Origin: JBCCZC01 sp039188505
GTDB lineage: Bacteria; Pseudomonadota; Gammaproteobacteria; Xanthomonadales; SZUA-38
Length of the DNA: 22,872 nucleotides
Direction: 5' to 3'
Assembly (NCBI GenBank): GCA_039188505.1
Contig: JBCCZC010000039.1
Location: 1-22,872, forward strand
Shown: positions 15,305-22,872 of the stretch, in pieces
Numbering within the stretch: the stretch's first letter is position 1
Layout: every line of letters begins with the position of its first letter
The notes under the pieces: generated by a model
Databases searched by the model: none
Told to the model about the DNA's origin: nothing
The model's input: only the letters and a program-made list of their open reading frames with translations
Made by a program: the position numbers and the translations under genes

Positions 15305-15318
15305 TCCGATACATCGGA
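15305..15318. promoter_or_regulatory. Inverted repeat upstream of the Ser/Thr kinase gene
   Basis: TCCGAT-AC-ATCGGA, a perfect 6+2+6 inverted repeat about 20 nt upstream of the kinase start at 15285. On the minus strand it overlaps a weak sigma-70-like -10 (TATCGG) with TTGGCG 17 nt before it. A regulator site is possible; the evidence is symmetry and position. Confidence 0.25.
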
Positions 15319-15366
15319 CCCGGGAACACGCCAATTGCTTGCAGCGACGACGCGATCAATCGCCCC

Positions 15367-15849
15367 TCAGCGGCCTTCGACAACCTCTTCTAAATCCTGA
15401 TCGTCACCCTCCTCCGGGCTCTCCTTCTCCCCGCGCGGCTCACGCCCGAGAAGCAGGTCGGCGACCTCGCGCGTGATCTTCTCGATACGCTCGATCGGGT
15501 AAGGAAAGCCTTCGACGTAGATCGCGTCGAAGCGCGCGTCGATGCTGTTGCTGCGCAGGTTGAGGCCGATGATCGGATCGAAGCGCAGCCGTGGCGACTT
15601 CCGACGAAGCGTGACGAGGTAGGGCTTCGAGGGCGAGGTGTAGAAGATGAGACGCTGGTCGTCCACGATCTTCCAGGTTCGGATGCGGCTCGCCTGAACG
15701 CGCTTCACGGGCTCACCGTAGAGCACGAAGTTGCCGCCCCGAGCCTCCTCGTCGACGACGCCGGGCGCACTCTCCTGCGCGTGCACCGGGCCAACGAGCA
15801 GCAGTGCCGGGACCATGAGAACAGTGGCGAATCGGTTCTTCGTTGTCAT
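15367..15849 (-). CDS. DUF6491 family secreted protein
   Basis: A 160-residue protein with a Sec signal peptide (MTTKNRFATVLMVPALLLVGPVHAQ, cleaved about residue 23). I chose the ATG at 15849 because a longer reading from 15903 adds an uncleaved charged leader. The mature part fits DUF6491: SRIRTWKIVDDQRLIFYTSP, YLVTLRR, LRFDPIIGLN, DARFDAIYVEG, YPIERIEKIT. That order is characteristic of this small envelope-protein family, whose function is not known. The C-terminus is acidic (ESPEEGDDQDLEEV). It sits 81 nt upstream of the kinase gene on the same strand and could be the first gene of that transcript. Confidence 0.78.
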   Translation of the reverse strand: MTTKNRFATVLMVPALLLVGPVHAQESAPGVVDEEARGGNFVLYGEPVKRVQASRIRTWKIVDDQRLIFYTSPSKPYLVTLRRKSPRLRFDPIIGLNLRSNSIDARFDAIYVEGFPYPIERIEKITREVADLLLGREPRGEKESPEEGDDQDLEEVVEGR

Positions 15850-15981
15850 GGATTTTCGGATCGTGCGCCCAAGCAGAAGTTCTTGCCGTTCATCGGCGGT
15901 CACGCCGATGAATGGTCGAAACCACCATCAACATGAGCGTTCCAAACCTGTTCAAGCTCTGGTCATCTATCCGCGTATTCG

Positions 15982-16010
15982 AATATTTGACAATCAAGCA
16001 TTTGTTTCAA
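15982..16010 (-). promoter_or_regulatory. Candidate sigma-70 promoter for the DUF6491 gene
   Basis: On the minus strand, TTGAAA (complement of 16005-16010; five of six to consensus) is followed after exactly 17 nt by AATATT (15982-15987; four of six). It would give a leader of about 125 nt before 15849. The same AT-rich stretch also contains a palindrome TATTCGAATA (15976-15985), a + strand TTGACA (15987-15992) and a 7-bp hairpin GCATTTG/CAAATGC (15998-16014) followed by five T. The 323 bases between this gene and the ilv leader peptide (15850-16172) otherwise hold no gene; the ilv promoter must lie here, but I cannot place it firmly. Confidence 0.4.
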
Positions 16011-16172
16011 ATGCCTTTTTCGGGCACCCCCAGACGCGATGGCCGACGCGGAAAGGCCGCGGCTGTTCGGATGACGAGAGACCGGGCAAACATCACGGGC
16101 ACCCGGTGCATCTCGATCATCAGAGGCTATTGGGGGTTGACATCGGGAAAGGCGAAGGTCAATGTCGGGTTC

Positions 16173-16325
16173 ATGAACACACGTCGCCGCATCGCTCAGC
16201 AGGTCCGCGCCCGGGTGAAGTCCGTCCCGCAGCGCGACGTCCGTGCGTCGCAGGCGCTTGCGCTGGGCCTCGCCCTTGTACTCGTACTTGCAATTATCAG
16301 CCGACAAGCTGGCGGGGTGATGTAG
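16173..16325 (+). CDS. ilv operon leader peptide (attenuation)
   Basis: A 50-codon ORF starting at ATG 16173 and ending at TAG 16323-16325, 29 nt before the terminator stem. Codons at 16257-16298 read LALGLALVLVLAII: six Leu, two Val and two Ile in 14 codons, all three end-products of the downstream pathway. Several are codons unusual in this GC-rich DNA (CTT, GTA, ATT), as expected for control codons. The N-terminal half is basic and has no such bias. Upstream, GTCGGG gives a weak ribosome site. Its role is as a sensor: ribosome stalling at the control codons decides whether the terminator downstream forms. Peptide length is longer than the enterobacterial ilv leader, and the exact start is less sure than the control region. 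Confidence 0.85.
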   Translation: MNTRRRIAQQVRARVKSVPQRDVRASQALALGLALVLVLAIISRQAGGVM

Positions 16326-16363
16326 CGCACTTTGGCAACAACGAAATCACACAGAACCCCGCC
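16267..16363 (+). promoter_or_regulatory. ilv attenuator: alternative RNA pairings
   Basis: Two exclusive pairings use the same segment GGCGGGGT (16311-16318). In the first, it pairs with GCCTCGCC preceded by G (16267-16274; eight pairs, two of them G-U), which lies inside the Leu/Ala control codons. In the second, it pairs perfectly with ACCCCGCC (16356-16363), which is the 5' arm of the terminator. When charged Leu/Val/Ile tRNAs are scarce, a ribosome stalled at about 16275-16298 covers the first partner; 16311-16318 is then free to capture the terminator arm and transcription continues. When amino acids are plentiful, the terminator forms. This matches classical ilv/leu attenuation. Confidence 0.82.
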
Positions 16364-16384
16364 TCGAAAGACGCGGGGTTTTTT
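16355..16384 (+). terminator. Intrinsic terminator of the ilv attenuator
   Basis: A perfect 8-bp stem AACCCCGC (16355-16362) with GCGGGGTT (16373-16380), a 10-nt loop that can close further as TC-GAAA-GA, and six T residues (16379-16384). It is typical of a Rho-independent terminator. It lies after the leader peptide and 220 nt before ilvD, so it controls read-through into the whole operon. Confidence 0.92.
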
Positions 16385-16421
16385 CGTTTCAGGGCATTGA
16401 GAAAGCGATCGGGAGTTGGAC

Positions 16422-16598
16422 ATGCAGTACGGGATGATTGAAGGAACGACGGCAACCCGCCACGAAGAACCGGACGGTCAATACGGAATGACGACGACGT
16501 CCGCGGGAATCTGCTTCGGAGCTCCCGAACAGGATGCCGAGCATGACTGGCGCGATGCCCAACCAGCGGCGGCGCGAGCCGCCGATGAGCAAGACTGA
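16422..16598 (+). CDS. Small ORF between attenuator and ilvD, unrecognised
   Basis: A 58-codon ORF from ATG 16422, with GGGAG at 16411-16415 (6-nt spacing, better than that of ilvD). I do not recognise the product. It is polar and acidic, holds QYGM twice (near residues 2 and 21), and ends in Ala/Asp-rich sequence. There is no signal peptide or membrane segment. Its stop codon ends 5 nt before the ilvD ATG, and ilvD itself lacks a clear ribosome site, so ribosomes finishing this ORF could restart at ilvD. It could be a real microprotein, a coupling device only, or chance in GC-rich DNA. Confidence 0.4.
   Translation: MQYGMIEGTTATRHEEPDGQYGMTTTSAGICFGAPEQDAEHDWRDAQPAAARAADEQD
16567..16584 (+). 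other. GCGA-tetraloop hairpin just before ilvD
   Basis: CGGCGGC (16567-16573) and GCCGCCG (16578-16584) form a perfect 7-bp G/C stem closed by a GCGA (GNRA-type) tetraloop, 19 nt upstream of the ilvD start and inside the end of the small ORF. It is not followed by T residues, so it is not a terminator. Translation of the small ORF would unfold it. It may affect ilvD initiation or mRNA stability. Confidence 0.4.
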
Positions 16599-16603
16599 CC
16601 CGT

Positions 16604-18301
16604 ATGCGCAGTGACGCGATGAAGAAGGGTGCGAGCCGGACTCCGGCTCGCGCCATGTTGAAGGGGGCGGGCCTGACCGATGAGGACCTGGCGAGACCGC
16701 TCGTCGCCGTCCTCAACACCTGGAGCGAAGTCACGCCCTGCAACGTCCACTTGCGCGAGCTGGCCGACGAGGTCAAGGCCGGCATCCGCGAAGCGGGTGG
16801 CACCCCGATCGAATTCAACACGGTCGTCGTCAGCGACGGCATCTCCATGGGGACCGACGGCATGCGGGCCTCACTCATCTCCCGCGAGATCATCTGCGAC
16901 TCCATGGAGCTGGCCGTGCGCGGCCACAGCCTCGACGGCGCCGTGGCGATCGTCGGCTGCGACAAGACTATCCCTGCCGCCGCAATGGCCCTGGCCCGGC
17001 TGGACGTTCCCAGCCTGGTCTTCTACGGCGGCTCGATCATGCCCGGGAAGCTGGCGGATCGTGAGATCACCATCCAGGACGCTTTTGAGGCGGTCGGTGC
17101 CCACGCGGCCTGCCAGCTGTCGGACGAGGGCCTGGCCGAGGTCGAGGACAAGGCATGCCCCGGCGCCGGCGCCTGCGGCGGTCAATTCACCGCCAACACC
17201 ATGGCGATGGCGCTGACGGCCATGGGGCTGTCACCGATGGGCGCGAACGACGTCCCCGCAACCCACCCCGACAAGCCCCGCGAGGCGCGTCGCGTCGGCC
17301 GGGCCGTCATGCGGCTGGTGGAGCGCGACAGCACCGCGCGTACATACATCACGCCGACCTCGCTCCGCAATGCAGCGACGCTCGTGACGGCAACTGCGGG
17401 CTCGACGAACGCGGTCCTGCACCTGCTGGCGATTGCTCGAGAGGCGGGCCACGCCCTGCCGCTGGACACCTTCGACGAGATCGCGCGCGAGACGCCGGTG
17501 ATCGCGGACCTGAAGCCGGGCGGGCGCTTCTTCGCATCCGACATGTTCTCCGCCGGCGGCACCCGCCTGGTGGGCCAGCGGCTGATGCAGGCCGGCCGTA
17601 TCGAGGACACCCCGACCGTGACCGGCCGCTCGCTGTTCTCGGAGCTGGCGCTGGCCACCGAGTCCGCGGGCCAGGAGGTCATCCGGACGGTCTACGCACC
17701 GCTGAAGCCCCGTGGCGGCTTCGGCATCCTCTACGGCAACCTCGCGCCCGAAGGCTGCGTGGTGAAACTCGCCGGCGAGGGGCGCATGTTCCAGGAGGGT
17801 CCGGCCCGGGTCTTCGATGGCGAAGAAGCGGCCTTCGAGGCCGTGACCGCGAACGCCATCAATCCGGGAGACATCGTGGTGATCCGCAATGAAGGTCCCC
17901 GAGGTGGCCCCGGCATGCGCGAGATGCTCGCCGTCACGGCGGCGCTCATCGGCCAGGGCCTGGGTGACTCGGTCGCACTGATCACCGACGGCCGGTTCTC
18001 GGGCGCCACCCACGGCCTGATGGTCGGGCACGTGTCCCCCGAAGCCGCTGCCGACGGGCCGATCGCGCGCCTGCGCGACGGCGACCGGATCACGATCGAC
18101 GCCGAAGCCCGGCGCCTCGACGCCGGCGCCGAACTCGATGCCCGGGAGCCTGCCGTGGCCGAGCAGCCGAACCGTATGCTCTCCGGCGTCTACGGCAAGT
18201 ACGCCACCAGCGTGGCCTCCGCCTCCTTCGGGGCGACCACGGCGCCGACGCTGGCCGATTACGCTCAACCCAATCAAATCATGAAATCCACCGAGGAGTG
18301 A
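16604..18301 (+). CDS. ilvD: Dihydroxy-acid dehydratase
   Basis: A 565-residue enzyme converting 2,3-dihydroxy-isovalerate and 2,3-dihydroxy-3-methylvalerate to the 2-oxo acids that precede valine and isoleucine. The N-terminus aligns with family members from MRSDAMKKG...TPARAML, so the start is sound. Cluster-binding Cys residues are seen in three motifs: TPCNVHL, GCDKTIPA and PGAGACGGQFTANTM. The presence of TPCN, where E. coli IlvD reads VPGH, points to the plant/mycobacterial type with a [2Fe-2S] cluster. Other signatures are SDGISMGT.GM, GRSLFSE, GPRGGPGMREML, LITDGRFSGATHG and GHVSPEA. No obvious Shine-Dalgarno precedes it. Its last codons carry the GAGGAG ribosome site for ilvC. Confidence 0.96.
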   Translation: MRSDAMKKGASRTPARAMLKGAGLTDEDLARPLVAVLNTWSEVTPCNVHLRELADEVKAGIREAGGTPIEFNTVVVSDGISMGTDGMRASLISREIICDSMELAVRGHSLDGAVAIVGCDKTIPAAAMALARLDVPSLVFYGGSIMPGKLADREITIQDAFEAVGAHAACQLSDEGLAEVEDKACPGAGACGGQFTANTMAMALTAMGLSPMGANDVPATHPDKPREARRVGRAVMRLVERDSTARTYITPTSLRNAATLVTATAGSTNAVLHLLAIAREAGHALPLDTFDEIARETPVIADLKPGGRFFASDMFSAGGTRLVGQRLMQAGRIEDTPTVTGRSLFSELALATESAGQEVIRTVYAPLKPRGGFGILYGNLAPEGCVVKLAGEGRMFQEGPARVFDGEEAAFEAVTANAINPGDIVVIRNEGPRGGPGMREMLAVTAALIGQGLGDSVALITDGRFSGATHGLMVGHVSPEAAADGPIARLRDGDRITIDAEARRLDAGAELDAREPAVAEQPNRMLSGVYGKYATSVASASFGATTAPTLADYAQPNQIMKSTEE

Positions 18302-18306
18302 GAACG

Positions 18307-19344
18307 ATGAGATTGCTGTCCACCACAGACCACAAGGAAAACGCGCTGGAGGGCCAGACCATCGCGATCATTGGCTACGGCAGCCAAGGCCGCGCCCACG
18401 CCAATAACCTCAAGGATTCCGGTAACAAGGTCATCATCGGCGCCCGCGAAGGCGGTCCGAGCGCCAGCCGGGCCCGTGCCGACGGCTTCGCCGTGTACGA
18501 GCCGGCCATCGCCGCCGAGAACGCGAACCTGATCGCCCTGCTGACGCCCGACATGGCGCAGCCGAAGGTCTACCGCGACATCGAGGCGAGCATTCAGCCG
18601 GGCTCCACCCTGCTGTTCGCCCACGGCTTCAACGTCCACTACGGGGCCATCACCCCCCGCGCCGACCTCGACGTGATCATGATCGCGCCGAAGGCGCCGG
18701 GCGACCTCGTCCTCCGCCAGTTCCAGGAAGGCCGCGGCGTGCCCTGCCTGCGCGCGGTCTACCAGGATCACTCGGGCAAGGCCGCTGACCGCGCCCTGTC
18801 CTACGCCCACGGCCTCGGCGGCACCCGCGCGGGCGTGCTCGATACCACCTTCGAGGAAGAGACCGAAACCGATCTCTTCGGCGAGCAGGCCGTGCTGTGC
18901 GGCGGCACCGCCGAGCTCATCATCAAGGGCTTCGAGACCCTGTGCGAAGCGGGCTATCAGCCCGAGGTCGCCTACTTCGAGTGCCTGCACGAGCTGAAGC
19001 TCATCGTCGACCTGATCCAGGAAGGTGGGCTGGACAAGATGTACGAGTTCATCTCCGAGACCGCCACCTACGGCGACCTGGTTAGCGGTCCGCGCGTCAT
19101 CGACGACAGCGCCCACGAGCGCATGCGTGAGGTCCTGAAGGACATCCAGGACGGCACCTTCGCACGCGAGTGGATGCTGGAGAACCAGGTCGGCCGTCCG
19201 CGCTACAACCGCCTGATGGAGAAGCGTCGCCGGCACCCGATCGAGGAGGTCGGCAAGAAGCTGCGTCGCCGCATGACGTGGCTGAAGCAGGAGAACGCCT
19301 CGGACGATTCGGACGACAAAAGCGAAGCGGAGCGCGCCGCCTGA
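18307..19344 (+). CDS. ilvC: Ketol-acid reductoisomerase (class I)
   Basis: A 345-residue NAD(P)H-dependent enzyme that rearranges and reduces 2-acetolactate or 2-aceto-2-hydroxybutyrate. I used ATG 18307, with GAGGAG 8 nt upstream inside the ilvD end; the gap from ilvD is 5 nt. Features are the nucleotide-binding GYGSQGRAHANN (23-34), a beta2-alphaB loop AREGGPSASRA that contacts the cofactor ribose/phosphate, HGFNVHY (His106), metal-binding Asp189 and Glu193 in ETDLFGEQAVLCGG, and Glu225 and Glu229 in YFECLHELKLIVDL. The size fits the short class I form. The C-terminal tail after MTWLK is a charged stretch (DDSDDKSEAE) that is probably disordered. Confidence 0.96.
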   Translation: MRLLSTTDHKENALEGQTIAIIGYGSQGRAHANNLKDSGNKVIIGAREGGPSASRARADGFAVYEPAIAAENANLIALLTPDMAQPKVYRDIEASIQPGSTLLFAHGFNVHYGAITPRADLDVIMIAPKAPGDLVLRQFQEGRGVPCLRAVYQDHSGKAADRALSYAHGLGGTRAGVLDTTFEEETETDLFGEQAVLCGGTAELIIKGFETLCEAGYQPEVAYFECLHELKLIVDLIQEGGLDKMYEFISETATYGDLVSGPRVIDDSAHERMREVLKDIQDGTFAREWMLENQVGRPRYNRLMEKRRRHPIEEVGKKLRRRMTWLKQENASDDSDDKSEAERAA

Positions 19345-19363
19345 CAGGGCGGGAGGCATCGAG

Positions 19364-21067
19364 ATGACGCACGCCAGCAGCAGCGATTCGGAAACCACCA
19401 GCGGCTCCAGTCCGCGGAGCGGCGCCCGGGTCCTCGTGGACGCGCTCAACGCCGAGGGGGTCGAGGTGATCTTCGGCTACCCCGGCGGCGCGATCATGCC
19501 GGTCTACGATCAGCTCAGGGACGCAGAGGCAAAACACATCCTCTGTCGCCACGAACAGGCGGCGGCCATCGCGGCCAATGCTTATGGCCGCGTGACCCGC
19601 AAGGCCGGCGTTTGCATGGCGACTTCCGGTCCCGGTGCGACGAATCTCATCACCGGGATCGCTGATGCCTTTCTCGATTCCGCACCGATGGTCGCCATCA
19701 CCGGGCAGGTGGCGACGTCGGCGATGGGCACGGATGCCTTCCAGGAAGTCGACATCTTCGGCATCACTCTGCCGATCGTGAAGCACAGCTTCCTCCTGCG
19801 TGAGTCCGGCGAGATCGAGAGCACGGTCTTCGAGGCCTTCGAGATCGCGGAAACCGGTCGCCCGGGGCCGGTCCTGATCGACCTGCCAAAGGACGTCACG
19901 CTCGAGAGCGTCACGTCGGCCACGCCGCGGCCCCCTCGGCCGCCACGCACGCCGGCAGACGACACGCAGCTGGCCCGTGCCGAGTGGCTGATGAACGCCG
20001 CCGAGCGTCCGCTGATCTACGCGGGCGCCGGCATCGCGATGGCCGATGCTGTCGAGGAGTTCCGCGGCCTCGTCGAGCGCAGCCGGATCCCCGTGGTGGA
20101 AACGCTCAAGGCCCTGGGCTCGGTCCACTGCGATCACCCGGACTTCGTGGGGATGCTGGGCATGCACGGCAACGCGGCGGCCAATATGGCCGTCCAGGAA
20201 TGCGATCTGCTGATCGTCATCGGCGCCCGCTTCGACGATCGCGCCACGGGACGCCTCGATAGCTTCGCGCCCAACGCGAAGGTCATCCACTTCGACGCCG
20301 ACCCGGCCGAGATCTCGAAGCTGCGTCCCGCCGACGTCGGTCTGAACGGCGACCTGAAGGAGAACCTGCGCCGCCTCTGCGACGGCCCCATCGGCACCCA
20401 GGCCTGGCGCGACATCTGCCAGACCCGACGGAAGGCCCACGCGCCTCGCTACGATGCGCCCGGCGACTTCATCTACGCTCCCGCCCTGCTCCGCGATCTG
20501 TCGATAGCGGCGGGCGAGAACCACATCGTCACCTGCGACGTCGGCCAGCACCAGATGTGGGTCGCGCAGCACTGGCAAATCGCCCACCCGCGCGCGCATC
20601 TGACCTCGGGCGGCCTGGGTACGATGGGCTTCGGCATCCCGGCGGCGATCGGCGCCAAGTACGCGCGCCCTGACGCCACGGTCATCTGCGTCACCGGCGA
20701 CGGCTCCATCATGATGAACATCCAGGAGCTGGCGACGCTGAAGCGCTACGACATCGACGTCAAGATCGTCCTCCTCGACAACCAGGCCCTCGGCATGGTG
20801 CGCCAGTGGCAGGAGCTGTTCTTCGACGAGAACTATAGCGAAGTCGACCTTTCCGACAACCCGGACTTCGCCGAAGTCGCCCGCGCCTTCGGCGTCGAGG
20901 CCTTCACGCTGCAGGACCGCGAGGACGTTGCCGACGGCATCGAGCGTCTCCTCGCCACCGAGGGGCCGTGCCTGATGCACGTCCCGATCGACAAGCAGGC
21001 CAACGTCTGGCCCCTCGTTCCACCCGGCAAATCCAACGCCGAAATGATGATGGAGAGCGAACAGTGA
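19364..21067 (+). CDS. ilvG: Acetolactate synthase, large (catalytic) subunit
   Basis: A 567-residue thiamine-diphosphate enzyme that joins two pyruvates to acetolactate, or pyruvate with 2-oxobutyrate. Seen in order are VEVIFGYPGGAIMPVYD, Glu64 in CRHEQAAAIAANAYGR (activates the ThDP ring), the central FAD-binding region with IGARFDDRATGR, and the ThDP/metal motif starting at Gly445-Asp446 (GDGSIMMN) and running to NQALGMVRQWQELFF. Those mark the anabolic AHAS, not the FAD-free catabolic type. GGGAGG lies 8 nt before the ATG. It is named ilvG because a short, single-ACT IlvM-type subunit follows; ilvB/ilvI would be equally fair names for the same family. Its TGA overlaps the ilvM GTG. Confidence 0.95.
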   Translation: MTHASSSDSETTSGSSPRSGARVLVDALNAEGVEVIFGYPGGAIMPVYDQLRDAEAKHILCRHEQAAAIAANAYGRVTRKAGVCMATSGPGATNLITGIADAFLDSAPMVAITGQVATSAMGTDAFQEVDIFGITLPIVKHSFLLRESGEIESTVFEAFEIAETGRPGPVLIDLPKDVTLESVTSATPRPPRPPRTPADDTQLARAEWLMNAAERPLIYAGAGIAMADAVEEFRGLVERSRIPVVETLKALGSVHCDHPDFVGMLGMHGNAAANMAVQECDLLIVIGARFDDRATGRLDSFAPNAKVIHFDADPAEISKLRPADVGLNGDLKENLRRLCDGPIGTQAWRDICQTRRKAHAPRYDAPGDFIYAPALLRDLSIAAGENHIVTCDVGQHQMWVAQHWQIAHPRAHLTSGGLGTMGFGIPAAIGAKYARPDATVICVTGDGSIMMNIQELATLKRYDIDVKIVLLDNQALGMVRQWQELFFDENYSEVDLSDNPDFAEVARAFGVEAFTLQDREDVADGIERLLATEGPCLMHVPIDKQANVWPLVPPGKSNAEMMMESEQ

Positions 21068-21354
21068 ACCACGCCATGCAAATCCGACTGAAGCCGGCTG
21101 AAGGATCAGTCATCCGCACCCTTGGGCTGGCGGAGCGTCGCGGGTTTCGGCTCGCGAACATCCATCTCCAGGACGCCGTTGGCGGCTGCCAGCTCCTGAG
21201 CCTAGTGGTGAACTCGCCGACCCGCTCGGTGCAGACGCTGAAGAAGCAGATCGAGCGCCTTCATGACGTTATGGAGGCGCGGATCGTGGCCTCCGACGCG
21301 ACGGCGCATGTCGAGCCCCAGCGCGAGCCCGCGCTGGCCGTAGTAGGACGCTGA
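21064..21354 (+). CDS. ilvM: Acetolactate synthase small subunit (ACT domain, IlvM type)
   Basis: A 96-residue protein that would bind and activate the large subunit. I chose GTG 21064, which overlaps the ilvG stop (GTGA) and has GGAG 8 nt upstream; an ATG at 21076 is in frame but badly spaced. One ACT domain covers about residues 5-78 (LKPAEGSVIRTLGLAERRGFRLANIHLQD ... LSLVVNS ... LKKQIERLHDVMEARI). Length is near that of E. coli IlvM (87) and far from the two-domain IlvH/IlvN-large type. As in AHAS II, a single short ACT may give weak valine feedback, which would leave control mainly to attenuation. Confidence 0.87.
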   Translation: MNHAMQIRLKPAEGSVIRTLGLAERRGFRLANIHLQDAVGGCQLLSLVVNSPTRSVQTLKKQIERLHDVMEARIVASDATAHVEPQREPALAVVGR

Positions 21355-21358
21355 CGCC

Positions 21359-22872
<1,514 letters not shown>

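Noticed and set aside
16137..16165. TTGACA at 16137-16142 as the ilv promoter
   Set aside because: The box at the 17-nt spacing (CAATGT) matches the -10 consensus at only two positions, and it would start the RNA right at the leader ATG. It remains possible but unsupported.
15912..16172. N-terminal extension of the leader ORF (137 codons in all)
   Set aside because: The frame happens to be open upstream of 16173, but it crosses the probable promoter and terminator-like region. A long protein would also be unusual for an attenuator leader.
16585..16614. Nine-codon mini-ORF overlapping the ilvD start
   Set aside because: It is too short to assess, has no ribosome site, and is in a different frame from both neighbours.
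17231..18277. 348-codon minus-strand ORF
   Set aside because: It is antisense to ilvD with no recognisable motif.
19097..20980. 627-codon minus-strand ORF
   Set aside because: It lies opposite ilvC/ilvG; the sequence is a charge-rich His/Arg/Asp/Val mixture typical of antisense frames in GC-rich DNA.

Overview
The window is high-GC chromosomal DNA with tightly packed, mostly overlapping genes. A branched-chain amino acid operon of the ilvG/ilvM type, DUF6491, DUF3291, DUF5329 and DUF1501/DUF1800 genes, and rather acidic proteins together suggest a gammaproteobacterium. Something near the Xanthomonadales/Wenzhouxiangellaceae, perhaps a halotolerant one, would fit. That placement is inference from gene content, not from a marker gene.

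Layout. Positions 1-95 are a CT-rich tandem repeat. A secreted or lipoprotein pair follows (an endonuclease/exonuclease/phosphatase-fold lipoprotein and a DUF5329 protein), then a class II glutamine amidotransferase. Between that gene and a convergent aromatic/aspartate-type aminotransferase lies a 383-bp insertion. It has 15-bp near-perfect terminal inverted repeats and is flanked by CTAG on both sides, so it looks like a non-autonomous (MITE-like) element that sits directly against both stop codons. Next come a DUF3291 gene, divergent from the aminotransferase behind two perfect palindromes, a secreted SH3-like/STI1-like protein, and a DUF1800-DUF1501 secreted pair. Divergent from that pair is an OmpR-type response regulator, histidine kinase and small dimeric-barrel protein operon with ATGA overlaps, followed by an aldehyde dehydrogenase. 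On the opposite strand lies a signalling group: a DUF6491 protein, a soluble Ser/Thr protein kinase, and a membrane HAMP-GAF sensor with no recognisable output domain.

The right third (16173 to the window end) is the operon ilvD-ilvC-ilvG-ilvM-leuA, which covers the common steps to valine and isoleucine and the first committed step to leucine. It is preceded by a complete transcription attenuator. This has a 50-codon leader peptide with a run of Leu/Val/Ile codons, two mutually exclusive RNA pairings that share the segment 16311-16318, and an intrinsic terminator at 16355-16384. Between the terminator and ilvD is a 58-codon small ORF with a good Shine-Dalgarno. It stops 5 nt before ilvD, which itself lacks an obvious ribosome binding site, so translational coupling is plausible. 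leuA runs off the right edge close to its end.

The most noteworthy items are the attenuator with its unrecognised small ORF, the MITE-like insertion between abutting convergent stop codons, and the Ser/Thr kinase/HAMP-GAF sensor pair. I saw no tRNA, rRNA, CRISPR array or complete transposase gene.
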